Made by a program: the position numbers and the translations under genes. The notes under the pieces were generated by a model. That model worked only from the letters and a program-made list of their open reading frames with translations, was not told where the DNA came from and made no database searches. Below, piece by piece: positions 41,587 to 50,628 of a stretch of 64,000 nucleotides of DNA. The DNA is from Thermoplasmatota archaeon. GTDB taxonomy: Archaea > Thermoplasmatota > E2 > UBA202 > JdFR-43. Every line of letters begins with the position of its first letter. The stretch's first letter is position 1. The stretch spans positions 1-64,000 of the forward strand of contig JAPDJT010000011.1 of assembly GCA_029258955.1 (NCBI GenBank), given 5' to 3'.

Positions 41587-42864
41587 CTATTTTTTAACTT
41601 CCCACTTATATAAGTCTAAAACTTTTCCTAAGCTACTTCCTCGTCTTATTTCTTCTCTTACTCTATTCTCCTTTTCCATTACATTTATTGCTCTATTTGC
41701 AATTTCTTGAGCAATTTCTTTTGGCACCACTACAACTCCATTATCATCTCCTATAATCCAGTCACCTTTCCTTACAACTTGTCCCCCGCAAATTATCTCA
41801 CAACCTATCTCTCCATATCCTTTTGGCTCTCCCGCTTCAGCAACAACATTTTTTGCAAAAACTGGTAATCCTATTTCCCTTATGATATGAACATCTCTTA
41901 TAGCTCCATCTATAACAACGCCTGCAATTCCTTTTTTATATGCGCTAAGCGTAGCAAGCTCACCCCATACTGCCTGTTTTCCTTCTCCAGCTTGAATTAC
42001 AATAACTTCTCCTTTTTCTGCCTCATCTATTGCCTCCACTGCTTTTGCCCAATCTCCATCCATTGTCTTAACTGTAAGAGCTCTTCCAACCATATGACAA
42101 TTTTCCAGAATTGCTTTTATTCCTCTCATAGCTCCTTTATTATGCATTGCATCGCATATGTTGCAAGTAGATACTTTTGAAAAAGCTTCACATAGCTCTT
42201 CTTCACCATATTTTTTAAATAGCTCGGTTTTTATCTTAGCTCCTTTCATTGCCTTTTTAATCATTTCTGTTGCTTCCTTCACATTTTCTGCTTTTATTAT
42301 TGCTCCCCCAACTATAACAATGCTTGCTCCTCTTTCAACTGCTTTTTTTGCTGTTTCAGCATTTATTCCACCTGCAATTGCAACAGGTAGCTTAGTTATT
42401 TTAACAACTTTTTCCAATAAATCAAAAGGATTTTTTCCAAGCATCTGCTCATCTATTGATGTATGAATGCAAATATAATCAATGCCCATTTCTTCCAATT
42501 TTTTTACTCTCTCCTCAACATCTTCAATGCCCATTAAATCAACCATAACTTCCATTCCATATCTTCTCGCTGCTTTAACAACTTCTTTTATTGTTGAATC
42601 ACTTGCTAAGCCCAAAATACAAATCACATCTGCTCCAGCTTTTGCTGCCATCTCTGCTTCAACAGCTCCAACATCTATTGTTTTCATATCTGCCACTATC
42701 TTTTTTCCAAATTTTCTAAGCTTTCTGATTATTTCCATTCCTTCTGCTTTTATTAAAGGGGTTCCAGCCTCCAGCCAGTCAGCTCCCCCTTCTATTGCTT
42801 CCTTTGCAATTTGAATGGCACGATGTGCATTAATTAAATCTAAAGCAACTTGCAATATAGCCAT
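41587..42864 (-). CDS. hps: 3-hexulose-6-phosphate synthase fused to RraA-like domain
   Basis: 425 residues from ATG 42864 (MAILQVALDLINAHRAIQIA); a TTTTTATAT box supports this leaderless start over one at 42900. Residues 1-210 are HPS: GADWLEAGTPLIKAEG, VADMKTIDVGAVE, KLPVAIAGGINAETA, ASIVIVGGAII. Residues about 215-425 are an RraA/4-hydroxy-4-methyl-2-oxoglutarate aldolase-like domain: CNICDAMHNKGAMRGI, IQAGEGKQAVWGELA, AGVVIDGAIRDV. HPS condenses formaldehyde with ribulose 5-phosphate or works in reverse to make pentoses where the oxidative pathway is missing. The RraA part's role is unknown. The convergent tRNA-Asn ends next to its stop. Confidence 0.93.
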   Translation of the reverse strand: MAILQVALDLINAHRAIQIAKEAIEGGADWLEAGTPLIKAEGMEIIRKLRKFGKKIVADMKTIDVGAVEAEMAAKAGADVICILGLASDSTIKEVVKAARRYGMEVMVDLMGIEDVEERVKKLEEMGIDYICIHTSIDEQMLGKNPFDLLEKVVKITKLPVAIAGGINAETAKKAVERGASIVIVGGAIIKAENVKEATEMIKKAMKGAKIKTELFKKYGEEELCEAFSKVSTCNICDAMHNKGAMRGIKAILENCHMVGRALTVKTMDGDWAKAVEAIDEAEKGEVIVIQAGEGKQAVWGELATLSAYKKGIAGVVIDGAIRDVHIIREIGLPVFAKNVVAEAGEPKGYGEIGCEIICGGQVVRKGDWIIGDDNGVVVVPKEIAQEIANRAINVMEKENRVREEIRRGSSLGKVLDLYKWEVKK

Positions 42865-42938
42865 GATTTTAAAAAGCAAGGAATATAAAAAGAATTGCAA
42901 AAGATAAAATTAAACTGTATCGGATTAGCATAAACAAA

Positions 42939-43025
42939 TTTGAATAAAAGTTTGAATAAAAGAAAGAAATGATTATCATTGGTATTGTCACAAGAATTTG
43001 CTATAACAACATTATAATTATTTTG
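42939..43025. repeat. Dispersed palindromic element, copy 10
   Basis: Begins with TTTGAATAAAAG twice in tandem (42939-42962), then AAATGATTATCATTGGTATT, CACAAGAATTTGCTATAACA and ACATTATAATTATTTTGA. The doubled outer end is unique to this copy. It lies upstream of the HPS gene and downstream of the secreted BNR-repeat gene. Confidence 0.6.
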
Positions 43026-43122
43026 ATTTCCAATTTCCAACAGAATAATGAATATAGCGTTTCATTCTTTTTGCAGAAAAATTTACTAAGTAAAAAAATG
43101 TAAAAAAAAATAAAAAAGGAGG

Positions 43123-44709
43123 TTAGAGACCAAGAACAAATGGTCCTACTATAAAGCCATCTGCTGTTGCTGTTGAACCTCCAGCAGTAACAGTCACAGT
43201 TACTGGACCAATGCCAAATACCAAGCCAGAGCTTATTGTTGTTGATTGTCCTGCTGGAAGACTTGAAATAACTCCCTCTTTATGCTTTCCTATGAATACT
43301 AAGCCTTCCAAATCTATGCTCCATGCAACATCTTTTGCATCTGCAGTTCCAACATTTGCTATTGTTGCCTTTACTCCAAATCCTCCCTGCACGCTTTCAA
43401 CATTTATTATTGGAACTGCTCCAACAGTATCAAAATAAATATCTGCATTTCCATTTCTATTATCTGTCCATACTGCTCCTGCGCCCTTTATATATGCATT
43501 TCTATATTCTGCCATTGCAGAACCATCTGCATCATTTACCTTAATTGGCTCACTCCAGGTTGCTCCCCAATCTTCGGTGTAGGTGAAATATAGGTTTCCA
43601 TCCTTAAAGAAAATGACTGTCGCTTTTTCTCCACTCAAACTTATATCTGGATAAAGTTCATCTTCTGGTGTTGATGTTATTGTTGTCATTTCCCATGTAT
43701 TGCCTCCATCATTGGAATAGAAGCAAACTAAATCCTGATTTCCATTTGCATCACTTTGACAGACAACCAATATATTATCATTATATGCAGCTATTGTTGG
43801 ACAGATTGCATTGAAATCTGATGGTATTTCAATCATGGCACTTCCTGCCAATGGATCATCAAAGCTCCTTACCCAAACAAGTATGTTTCTACTTCCTGCT
43901 GTCTCATTGAGCCAATCATAAGCACAATAAATCATGTTAGTAGCTTTATCTATGCATGCTGATGCGTGTGCAGAGTTGTTATAATCAGGCCACCAGCTTA
44001 TGTAGCCTGTGCCTTCCTCATCTGGAGATGCGAAGAACATGTGCGGAGCTTCAACACATTCATATCCTTCATATGTTGTTGATGCAATTGTTGCAATAAC
44101 TCCATATTCCCAAGTATTTTGGCTATTATAACATGCTATTTCTGGCTCTCTGAAATCATACCATCCGTATGATGACCAGTCCCAATAATAGAGAGCCCAT
44201 GTGTTTATATCATTAATGTCTTGTATAACCATCAGATATTGATATGGTGTAGATGGATCCGGTGTAAATGATCCATAGAATGTGTTGCCTCCCCAATAAT
44301 CAACTGTAGAATAATCTTCAACACCTTCAATGCTCCAGTAGCCAACTGGCGTAAATGTTTCTCCTCCATCTGTAGATAAAGCCATATAGATATCTTGTTC
44401 CATTAGACTTGGAGAATATGTATAGCTCGCAAAATAAAGAGAGCCAGATGTTGCAAGTGCTGGATGATATTCTGTTTCTGGCATGTTTGCTACAGGTACA
44501 TTGGCTGGATTTGCTATCCTTACAAATGCGCCCTCAATTTTTTTACCTTCGATTGCCATCAAATGTTCTCCGTTTTCTTTTATGATTGGTTTTATCTCAT
44601 TTTTTATAAGTTTTATTTCAACAGTCTTTCTCTCTTGCATCAATACAGTTGCTGATGCACTTGCTATTAAAAAACAGATTACCAGCAAGCTAAACAACTT
44701 CCCTTTCAT
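43123..44709 (-). CDS. Secreted BNR-repeat (sialidase-like) propeller protein
   Basis: 528 residues. A signal peptide (MKGKLFSLLVICFLIASASA) is followed by a propeller with Asp-box repeats: LSTDGGETFTP (about 110-120), YSNDGGNTWEM (about 330) and YTEDWGATWSEPI (about 385). The C-terminal part (about 430-528) is a CARDB-like beta sandwich (GVKATIANVGTADAKDVAWS) ending VGPFVLGL. Asp boxes are shared by sialidases and non-enzymatic propellers; no clear Arg triad was identified, so enzymatic activity is uncertain. A TATATTC box precedes it on the minus strand. Confidence 0.75.
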   Translation of the reverse strand: MKGKLFSLLVICFLIASASATVLMQERKTVEIKLIKNEIKPIIKENGEHLMAIEGKKIEGAFVRIANPANVPVANMPETEYHPALATSGSLYFASYTYSPSLMEQDIYMALSTDGGETFTPVGYWSIEGVEDYSTVDYWGGNTFYGSFTPDPSTPYQYLMVIQDINDINTWALYYWDWSSYGWYDFREPEIACYNSQNTWEYGVIATIASTTYEGYECVEAPHMFFASPDEEGTGYISWWPDYNNSAHASACIDKATNMIYCAYDWLNETAGSRNILVWVRSFDDPLAGSAMIEIPSDFNAICPTIAAYNDNILVVCQSDANGNQDLVCFYSNDGGNTWEMTTITSTPEDELYPDISLSGEKATVIFFKDGNLYFTYTEDWGATWSEPIKVNDADGSAMAEYRNAYIKGAGAVWTDNRNGNADIYFDTVGAVPIINVESVQGGFGVKATIANVGTADAKDVAWSIDLEGLVFIGKHKEGVISSLPAGQSTTISSGLVFGIGPVTVTVTAGGSTATADGFIVGPFVLGL

Positions 44710-45008
44710 TTTTATCGCCGATTGTTATAGCCCAAAGAATATAAATAATTTTTGAGTAACATTGGAGAAACAATCAAGAAATTTTTCGCTTCTAGAGGTT
44801 CTCCTTCCGTTATTATTATTCCTAAAATCTCCCAAATATGTGAGCTTAACAACCTATACCCACAACTTTTTCATTCTATGCCAAAAAATTTCGATAGATT
44901 TTTATGCAATACAGAAATAAAATTAAGAATGAATTATTTTGCTAACAAAATGCTTGCAAATTGCGAAATATTTATATACTATGCCTGTATATAAAAATTG
45001 GTGAAACC
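44710..45008. other. Intergenic region between divergent secreted protein and pilin genes
   Basis: About 300 bp with promoter elements at both ends: AAAATTATTTATATTC on the minus strand near 44735-44755, and AAATATTTATATACTA at 44966-44983 for the pilin. The centre has a short forward frame of 80 codons from TTG 44752 without a recognisable protein; I judge it non-coding. Confidence 0.4.
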
Positions 45009-45536
45009 ATGATAGAAAAAATAAGAAAATGGGTAAAAGATAAGACAGGCGTAAGCCCAATAATTGCCATCATACTTATGGTGGCAATAACAGTGGTACT
45101 AGCAGCAACAATATACGTATGGGTTAGCGGAATGGGTGGCGGTGGAAGCACAGCACCTTCTTTAACTCTAAAAGTGACAGATGATACTGGTGATAATAGC
45201 TTTAGTGACACTGCACAGGACGATATAATGGTAGTTGATCACATGGGTGGCGACAAAATTAAATGCGAAGACATAAAAATTTTGGTTACTGATCCAAACG
45301 GAAACGAATATACATTACTTTGGGATAGTGCAAACACTAAATTTGCAGATAGCACAAATGGATTGGAAACAGATACAACTGATATCGACGATGGCTATTT
45401 TGCAGTTGGAGAAGAGTTTACCATAAAGGAGGATTCAGGCCATCTAACACTAGCATCTACAGGAGTATGGCATGTAAAGATAATCTACATACCAAGTAAT
45501 AGCATACTCTACGACAAAGATATAACCGTTGAATAA
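45009..45536 (+). CDS. Archaeal type IV pilin-like protein
   Basis: 175 residues from ATG 45009, preceded by GGTGA. Class III signal peptide: KDKTGVSPIIAIILMVAITV, with processing expected after the Lys/Thr-Gly of KTG and a following hydrophobic helix of about 20 residues, as in archaeal pilin N-terminal domains. The mature part is beta-rich and acidic (TAPSLTLKVTDDTGDNSFSD, GGDKIKCEDIKILVTDPNGN). It is assembled by a PilB/PilC-type machinery that is not in this window. A TATA box lies about 35 nt upstream. The gene is followed by a C/T-rich repeat. Confidence 0.9.
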   Translation: MIEKIRKWVKDKTGVSPIIAIILMVAITVVLAATIYVWVSGMGGGGSTAPSLTLKVTDDTGDNSFSDTAQDDIMVVDHMGGDKIKCEDIKILVTDPNGNEYTLLWDSANTKFADSTNGLETDTTDIDDGYFAVGEEFTIKEDSGHLTLASTGVWHVKIIYIPSNSILYDKDITVE

Positions 45537-45635
45537 CTATAAGCCCCGCCCTCTCCTCCCTTTATTATCTTTTTACTGTCATTGCCTTCACAGGAGTTGT
45601 CTCCGCTCTCCCCCTATTTTTGTTGTTTGGATATT
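45537..45635. repeat. C/T-rich repeat, copy A
   Basis: Pyrimidine-rich sequence beginning CTATAAGCCCCGCCCTCTCC and ending CCCCCTATTTTTGTTGTTT. Related sequences follow the other two toxin-antitoxin modules at 46141-46205 and 46834-46950. The forward frame reads a hydrophobic peptide (LPLFLLFGYLFLFIF) but no start supports it. Confidence 0.5.
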
Positions 45636-45644
45636 TATTTTTAT

Positions 45645-45908
45645 TTATCTTTTATAGATTCTAGACCTTTTATCAATTTTCAAAATAAAGATAGTGAAAG
45701 AATTTTCATCTACATAATACAAAACGCGGTAATCGCCCACCCTCATTCTGTACAATTTTTCCTTCTCTCCTTTTATTTTTATGCTATCTTTAGGAAAAGG
45801 ATTATCTGCTAAATTTTTTATTTTCTTAATAATTCTTTTTCTGTTGTTTTTATCAAGAGTTGATAAAAATTTAACAGCATTTTTGTGAATGCTTATTTTA
45901 AAATTCAT
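45645..45908 (-). CDS. relE: RelE/ParE-type toxin
   Basis: 87 residues. RelE/ParE fold: FKISIHKNAVKFLSTLDKNN, KKIKNLADNPFPKDSIKIKG, KEKLYRMRVGDYRVLYYVDE, IFILKIDKRSRIYKR. The basic RMRVGDYRVLYYV core is typical of RelE mRNA interferases. It overlaps the antitoxin gene by 11 nt, in the antitoxin-first order. Confidence 0.9.
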   Translation of the reverse strand: MNFKISIHKNAVKFLSTLDKNNRKRIIKKIKNLADNPFPKDSIKIKGEKEKLYRMRVGDYRVLYYVDENSFTIFILKIDKRSRIYKR

Positions 45909-46092
45909 CTAATTCATCTAAACTTACAAAGTCTGTGGTATCGCCATTTTTTATTTTTTTAAGTGTTTCTTCAACAAATTTCCTCTCCTCATCTGATAAT
46001 AAAGCATCTTCGAACAATGTCCTCAGTCTTTCTATCTCTCTTTTAAGGTATTCAATGTCTTTTTTCATATTTTCCAATTCTCGTGGTTGCAT
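45898..46092 (-). CDS. Antitoxin of the RelE-type pair
   Basis: 64 residues from ATG 46092; GTTATAAATC lies 27 nt upstream, so this leaderless start is favoured over ATG 46110. Residues 1-40 are a coiled coil (ENMKKDIEYLKREIERLRTL), the rest is acidic (DEERKFVEETLKKIKNGDTT), ending DFVSLDELDEF, a common tail of small RelB-like antitoxins that wraps the toxin. Confidence 0.75.
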   Translation of the reverse strand: MQPRELENMKKDIEYLKREIERLRTLFEDALLSDEERKFVEETLKKIKNGDTTDFVSLDELDEF

Positions 46093-46140
46093 GAATGAAG
46101 AGTATGCCACGATTTATAACTTTTTCTTATCTTCATCTGT

Positions 46141-46205
46141 CCTCCTGTTTTTTGCAATATCTCTTTCCCGCTCGCCTCCTTCCTATTTTTTGTTGTTTTT
46201 ATTTG
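46141..46205. repeat. C/T-rich repeat, copy B (partial)
   Basis: Contains TCCTCCTGTTTTTTGCAATA then CTCGCCTCCTTCCTATTTTT and TGTTGTTTTTATTTGG. It matches the 3' portion of copies A and C and separates the RelE-type and VapBC modules. Confidence 0.45.
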
Positions 46206-46209
46206 GATC

Positions 46210-46590
46210 CTAACGTTCTTCTATAAATATAACATTTTCTTTGTCTTTGAAATCATTGTCTCCAGTTAAAAGAATAGCTCCCTCCTTTTTTGCTGTTGCA
46301 TATATTATTGCATCACCCAACCCAAGCTTTTCTTCATGCCTTATTTTTGCAGCCATTATTGCAATCTCCTCATCAACAGGAATAATAAAACATCTTTCTT
46401 TCATCACATTTATCTTTTCTTTTGCAATCTCCTCATCATAAAAACGAAGTATCCATCTATATACTTCCGCAATGTTTATAACAGAAATTATTGCCTTTTC
46501 TTTTCCTTCTATATATTTTCTTACTTTTTCTCCTGCTTTACTTCCTTTAAAATATTCTATCCATGCCCATGAATCAATCAAAACGGTCAA
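46210..46590 (-). CDS. vapC: VapC-type PIN-domain toxin
   Basis: 126 residues from TTG 46590 (MTVLIDSWAWIEYF), preceded by GGGAGG; a longer ATG frame from 46632 would overlap the antitoxin more and lacks family support. PIN motifs: LIDSWAWIEYFKG with the first Asp, VINIAEVYRW with Glu, and KLGLGDAIIYATAKKEGAIL then LLTGDNDFKD with the last two Asp residues. All four acidic positions are present, so it looks active. It overlaps vapB. Confidence 0.9.
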   Translation of the reverse strand: MTVLIDSWAWIEYFKGSKAGEKVRKYIEGKEKAIISVINIAEVYRWILRFYDEEIAKEKINVMKERCFIIPVDEEIAIMAAKIRHEEKLGLGDAIIYATAKKEGAILLTGDNDFKDKENVIFIEER

Positions 46591-46768
46591 TTTCCTCCCT
46601 CTCAAATTCTTCCAGCTTTGGAAGACTCCCAAAATGACTTTTCTTCAATCTTTTGGATTCCTCAATGAGCTTTTTTATAACCTCTTCATAAGATTTCGCG
46701 TCTTTCTCTCTTTTCAAATTTTCCAATTCTTGCAATAATTTTTTACTTATTCTTATTGTAGTTGCCAC
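46574..46768 (-). CDS. vapB: VapB-type ribbon-helix-helix antitoxin
   Basis: 64 residues from a GTG at 46768. N-terminal strand and helices TTIRISKKLLQELENLKREK then SYEEVIKKLIEESKRLKK form a ribbon-helix-helix DNA-binding dimer; the C-terminal tail LPKLEEFEREEIDRFD would bind the toxin. A TATATTTATATAC box sits about 30 nt upstream, so the message is probably leaderless. Confidence 0.85.
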   Translation of the reverse strand: MATTIRISKKLLQELENLKREKDAKSYEEVIKKLIEESKRLKKSHFGSLPKLEEFEREEIDRFD

Positions 46769-46833
46769 AATAGTATATTGTATGCATGTATATAAATATA
46801 TCTTTTGCTGCCTCCACCTTCACCTCCTCCTTG

Positions 46834-46950
46834 CTATAAACCCATAACCCCGTTCTCTTCCCTCTTATATTATATTTTTTATTCTCATTTTTTCATTGGG
46901 GGTGTGCCTCCTCGCCTCCTACCTCCTTCCTATTTTTTTGATTTTTTAAT
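46834..46950. repeat. C/T-rich repeat, copy C
   Basis: Begins CTATAAACCCATAACCCCGT, continues TCTCTTCCCTC...TTTCATTGGGGG and ends CGCCTCCTACCTCCTTCC then TATTTTTTTG. It aligns to copy A over its whole length with gaps. The rest of the gap (46951-47187) contains no gene. Confidence 0.5.
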
Positions 46951-47187
46951 AAAATCTTCAATTTTTTATTCCCAAAATTTATGGCGATAAAAATGATGGA
47001 TTGATTGTGTTAAAAATACCAGCAAATTTTAACAGTAAAAAGTTGATAATCAGATGGATATTTTAATAGATGTTAATAATCAATTCAAAAGAAGCTTGGA
47101 AGATTCCAGGTATTTGGAGCTTCACAACAAACAATAAGTCTCAATTTTCAAAATTCATTTATATATTAATTCTGTTTTTTATTAAGG

Positions 47188-47573
47188 ATGATTGAGGAAA
47201 CATTGAAAAAAATATTTGATAAACATGAGGAAATATTATTTGCTTACTTATTCGGCTCTATGGCGAGAGGAGAAGCAGGTAAGGATAGTGACGTGGATAT
47301 AGAATATATATTGATGAGAAAAAGAATATAAAACCTTTTTATGAAATAGAGCTAGCTGAAGAAATAGAAAGGGAGACAAATTTAAAAGGGGTTGAAATAG
47401 TGATTTTAAATGGAAAATCATTAAGATTTTTGAACCAAGTCCTCAGATATGGAAAACTCATTTTTTCTAGGGATGAAAAAGCAAGGATCTTATTCGAAAC
47501 AACTGTTACAAAGAAGTATATAGATTTTAAGCCATATTTTGAAGAATATGATAAAATGAGGTTAAAAATATGA
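47188..47573 (+). pseudogene. MNT-type nucleotidyltransferase antitoxin, frameshifted
   Basis: ATG 47188 reads MIEETLKKIFDKHEEILFAY then LFGSMARGEAGKDSDVDI, the MNT nucleotidyltransferase motif (GS-x(8-10)-D-x-D). After DVDI the frame goes wrong and stops at about 47331. Dropping one base position restores VYIDEKKNIKPFYEIELAEE, then IERETNLKGVEIVIL, through to a stop at 47571-47573. A one-base deletion near 47300 explains it. In MNT-HEPN systems this protein modifies or neutralises the HEPN toxin. Either the pair is dead or there is a sequence error. Confidence 0.8.
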
Positions 47574-47969
47574 TTGACAAGGATATTATTGAAGCAAAAT
47601 TCGACATCATCGAAAGAAACCTAAAATTTATAGAAGAATATTATAAAGAAAAATCTGCAAAGGAAATAGAAAGGGATTATAGAGATTATCAAGCCTTAAA
47701 ATTTTCACTTTTTGAAATTGTTGAAGCGTGCATCGATATAGCAAACCATATTATTTCTGCTAAGAGATTTGAAAGAGCTGAAGAATATTCCAAGATGTTT
47801 CTAGTTCTTGGGAAAAACAATGTAATATCTAAGGAATTAGCTGAGAAACTTGCCAAAATGGCAAGATTTAGAAACTTCTTAAATCCATAGATACGGAGAT
47901 GTAAATGCTGAATATTTATTGGAAATTATCAACGAAGATTTACAAGATATAGTTTATGAAGGAAATTAA
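47570..47969 (+). pseudogene. HepT-type HEPN toxin, frameshifted inside the catalytic motif
   Basis: ATG 47570 overlaps the MNT stop (ATGA). The frame encodes a HEPN protein (IEAKFDIIERNLKFIEEYYK; YQALKFSLFEIVEACIDIAN; MARFRNFL) for 106 residues, then stops at 47890. One extra base shifts the end: skipping it gives HRYGDVNAEYLLEIINEDLQ and a stop at 47967-47969. The shift falls inside the R-x4-H-x-Y RNase motif (RNFL...HRY). The toxin should therefore be inactive as sequenced, consistent with the broken MNT partner. Confidence 0.85.
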
Positions 47970-48035
47970 AACATACATGAAATCTTTGTAATATTCCGCA
48001 TAAAAGAATTTATATACATGCCTTATTTGAGAAAC

Positions 48036-49028
48036 ATGGATATGGAAAACTTGAGACGAGGAACAGATTTAATCAAAAGAGGATTTGCAAAGATGCAGAA
48101 AGGCGGCGTTATAATGGATGTAACAAATGCTGAGCAAGCTAAAGTAGCAGAGGAAGCAGGAGCTGTTGCAGTGATGGCTTTGCATAAAGTGCCTGCTGAC
48201 ATAAGGGCAAGTGGTGGAGTTGCGAGAATGGCAGATCCAAAGAAAATTGAAGAAATAATGAATGCTGTAACGATACCAGTAATGGCAAAATGTAGAATAG
48301 GTCATATAATGGAAGCTCGCGCATTAGAAGCTTTAGGCGTTGACATGATTGATGAAAGCGAAGTCCTTACGCCTGCAGACACATTTTTCCATATTGACAA
48401 AAGAAAGTTTGTTGTTCCTTTTGTATGCGGAGCAAGAAGCTTAGGCGAAGCTTGCCGCCGTATATGGGAAGGAGCAGCAATGATAAGAACAAAAGGAGAA
48501 GCTGGCACTGGAAATGTGGTAGAAGCTGTCAAGCACATGCGTTTGATGAATTATGCCATTGAGAAAGTCAAAAAAATGGATGAAAATGAGTTGCATGAAC
48601 TTGCTATAAACTATGCAATGCCTTATAAAAGACTGGCTGAAAATGTATCAAAGGAGGGAATAAAGTTAAGAGATGATGACTTGATTTATGAAGAATATAC
48701 TTTTGATGACATTGTTAAAGGATTATATGAAGTTCTGCAGGAAATTAAAAAGCTTGGTCGCCTTCCAGTTGTAAATTTTGCAGCTGGCGGAATAGCAACG
48801 CCTGCAGACGCCGCCCTAATGATGTATCTTGGGGCAGATGGAGTTTTTGTTGGCTCTGGCATATTCAAATCTTCAAATCCTCCGGCTTTTGCAAAGGCAA
48901 TAGTTGAAGCTGTAGAAAACTGGAGAGATGCAGAAATCATAGCGAATGCTTCTAAAGGATTAGGAGAGGCAATGAAAGGAAAGGAAATAGAAAAGCTTGA
49001 AGAAAGCTTGCAAATAAGGGGCTTATGA
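48036..49028 (+). CDS. pdxS: Pyridoxal 5'-phosphate synthase lyase subunit PdxS
   Basis: 330 residues from ATG 48036; TTTATATAC about 26 nt earlier supports this over 48018. Highly conserved: [40 protein letters not shown] with the ribose-phosphate Lys, [20 protein letters not shown], and [20 protein letters not shown]. It joins ribulose or ribose 5-phosphate, glyceraldehyde 3-phosphate and ammonia from PdxT to make PLP. It overlaps pdxT by 4 nt. Confidence 0.97.
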   Translation: MDMENLRRGTDLIKRGFAKMQKGGVIMDVTNAEQAKVAEEAGAVAVMALHKVPADIRASGGVARMADPKKIEEIMNAVTIPVMAKCRIGHIMEARALEALGVDMIDESEVLTPADTFFHIDKRKFVVPFVCGARSLGEACRRIWEGAAMIRTKGEAGTGNVVEAVKHMRLMNYAIEKVKKMDENELHELAINYAMPYKRLAENVSKEGIKLRDDDLIYEEYTFDDIVKGLYEVLQEIKKLGRLPVVNFAAGGIATPADAALMMYLGADGVFVGSGIFKSSNPPAFAKAIVEAVENWRDAEIIANASKGLGEAMKGKEIEKLEESLQIRGL

Positions 49029-49615
49029 AAATTGCTGTGATAGCAGTGCAAGGAGATGTAGAGGAGCATGTTATTATAGCAAATAAAGCTTTAGAAAAGC
49101 TTGGAATAAAAGGAGAAGCTTTTGCAACAATAAGTAAGGAGGAGGTGGCAAAAGCAGATGCAATTATTTTGCCAGGAGGAGAAAGCACAACTATAAGCAA
49201 ACTCATCCATAAAAAATCGATAGCTGATGAAATAAAAAAAGCAACGAAGCAAGGAAAACCAATTATGGGAACTTGCGCTGGTTGCATCTTACTGGCAAAG
49301 CATGGAGATGAGCAAACTGCTAAAACAAAAACTAAATTGCTTGGCTTAGTAGATATGAAAGTAAAAAGAAATGCATTTGGAAGGCAGAGAGAAAGTTTCC
49401 AAATAAAACTAAATATAAAAAATATTGGAGAATTTGAAGCTGTTTTTATAAGAGCTCCAGCTATTTTAGAAGTAGGGAAAAGCGTAGATGTTTTGGCAAA
49501 GCTTAATGATTATATTGTTGCTGTCCAACAAAACAACATTTTAGCTTTAGCTTTTCATCCTGAGCTTACAGAAGATACAAGAATTCATGAATATTTCATA
49601 AAAATGAAATGTTAA
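49025..49615 (+). CDS. pdxT: Pyridoxal 5'-phosphate synthase glutaminase subunit PdxT
   Basis: 196 residues. Class I glutaminase: [30 protein letters not shown], nucleophile in [24 protein letters not shown], and the His/Glu pair in [17 protein letters not shown]. Supplies ammonia to PdxS. The next gene overlaps its end by 7 nt. Confidence 0.96.
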   Translation: MKIAVIAVQGDVEEHVIIANKALEKLGIKGEAFATISKEEVAKADAIILPGGESTTISKLIHKKSIADEIKKATKQGKPIMGTCAGCILLAKHGDEQTAKTKTKLLGLVDMKVKRNAFGRQRESFQIKLNIKNIGEFEAVFIRAPAILEVGKSVDVLAKLNDYIVAVQQNNILALAFHPELTEDTRIHEYFIKMKC

Positions 49616-50628
49616 AGCTACCAAAAACTGGATATGAATTACTTACATGCTTTTTCCCTCTTCAATTGGATTGTTATGTTGGTTGCCCTCATAAATGTAT
49701 TTATTGCTATGCAGAGAATTATAAAAAGAAAGTAAGGAAAATTAAAATAACAAATCTAAAAGAGATAATGAAATCATATAAGGAAAGAGAATCACCTATT
49801 GGAATGGCTATTAAAAAGAAAATCCCAATAAGATTAGGAGCAAGAACAGATTGTTTTCAAGAAATAGAAAGAAAAGAAAAAATAACAAAAAGAATGATAG
49901 AAGAACTAAATGAGCTTAACCACCCTTACATCATTATTACAAAAAGTCCACTTGTAGCAGATTACATTGACATTTTAAATGAAAAGCTTGCTGTGATACA
50001 ATTTTCAATATCTACTCTAAATGATGAGATTGCAAAGAAATTAGAACCATATGCTCCATTTCCATCTCAAAGATTAAAAGCAATGGAGGAATTAAGTAAT
50101 GCCGGTTTCATTACCATAGCGAGATTTTCACCTATAATTCCAAGCATTAATTTAAATGAAGCAGAAAAAATTATGGAAAGAATAGCAGATTATACAAAAC
50201 ATGTAATAGTTGAATTTTTGAGGGCAAGAGAAGAAATCGTTAAAATATTAGAGCTTGGAGACTATGTAAAGAAAGGATATTATTACAGATATAATTTGCA
50301 TAAGAAATTAAAAGCTTATGAAAAATTGAAGGAGCTTGCCAACAATTATGGGCTGAAATTTAGCATATGTTCGGATGGAGATAAAGTGCCATATTATTTA
50401 AGTGATACAATAAATTGTTGTGGCATAAAGCTCAATGGAGTTGAAAAGGTTGCAGCAATGGTATATGAAGAAGCAAGGAAAAGAAAAGAGGTAACATTGG
50501 AGCATATGGAAAAATACTGGCATCCTATGCCTCACAAATTCATAAAAGAATGGTTAAATGGGAGATTTGAGGAGCTAATATATAGATTAAAATGGAATGA
50601 GGAAAAACAAAGCTATAAATTAGAATAG
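49609..50628 (+). CDS. SPL-type radical SAM protein
   Basis: 339 residues. The cluster motif is CPHKCIYCYAENYKKKV in YVGCPHKCIYC. Flanking features match the spore-photoproduct-lyase-like family: PIRLGARTDCFQEIERKEKI, HPYIIITKSPLVADYI, VIQFSISTLNDEIAKKLEP, and RFSPIIPSIN. The substrate is unknown; relatives handle DNA lesions or tRNA. It follows pdxT with overlap and converges with RNase HII. Confidence 0.85.
   Translation: MLKLPKTGYELLTCFFPLQLDCYVGCPHKCIYCYAENYKKKVRKIKITNLKEIMKSYKERESPIGMAIKKKIPIRLGARTDCFQEIERKEKITKRMIEELNELNHPYIIITKSPLVADYIDILNEKLAVIQFSISTLNDEIAKKLEPYAPFPSQRLKAMEELSNAGFITIARFSPIIPSINLNEAEKIMERIADYTKHVIVEFLRAREEIVKILELGDYVKKGYYYRYNLHKKLKAYEKLKELANNYGLKFSICSDGDKVPYYLSDTINCCGIKLNGVEKVAAMVYEEARKRKEVTLEHMEKYWHPMPHKFIKEWLNGRFEELIYRLKWNEEKQSYKLE

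Noticed and set aside
44752-44994. 80-codon forward frame ahead of the pilin gene
   Set aside because: Starts with TTG without a ribosome site, overlaps the pilin promoter, and shows no family signature.
46081-46151. Small minus-strand frame MKIRKSYKSW with an AGGAGG site
   Set aside because: It overlaps the antitoxin start in another frame, is about 26 codons long and has no family; the site may belong to C/T-rich repeat B instead.
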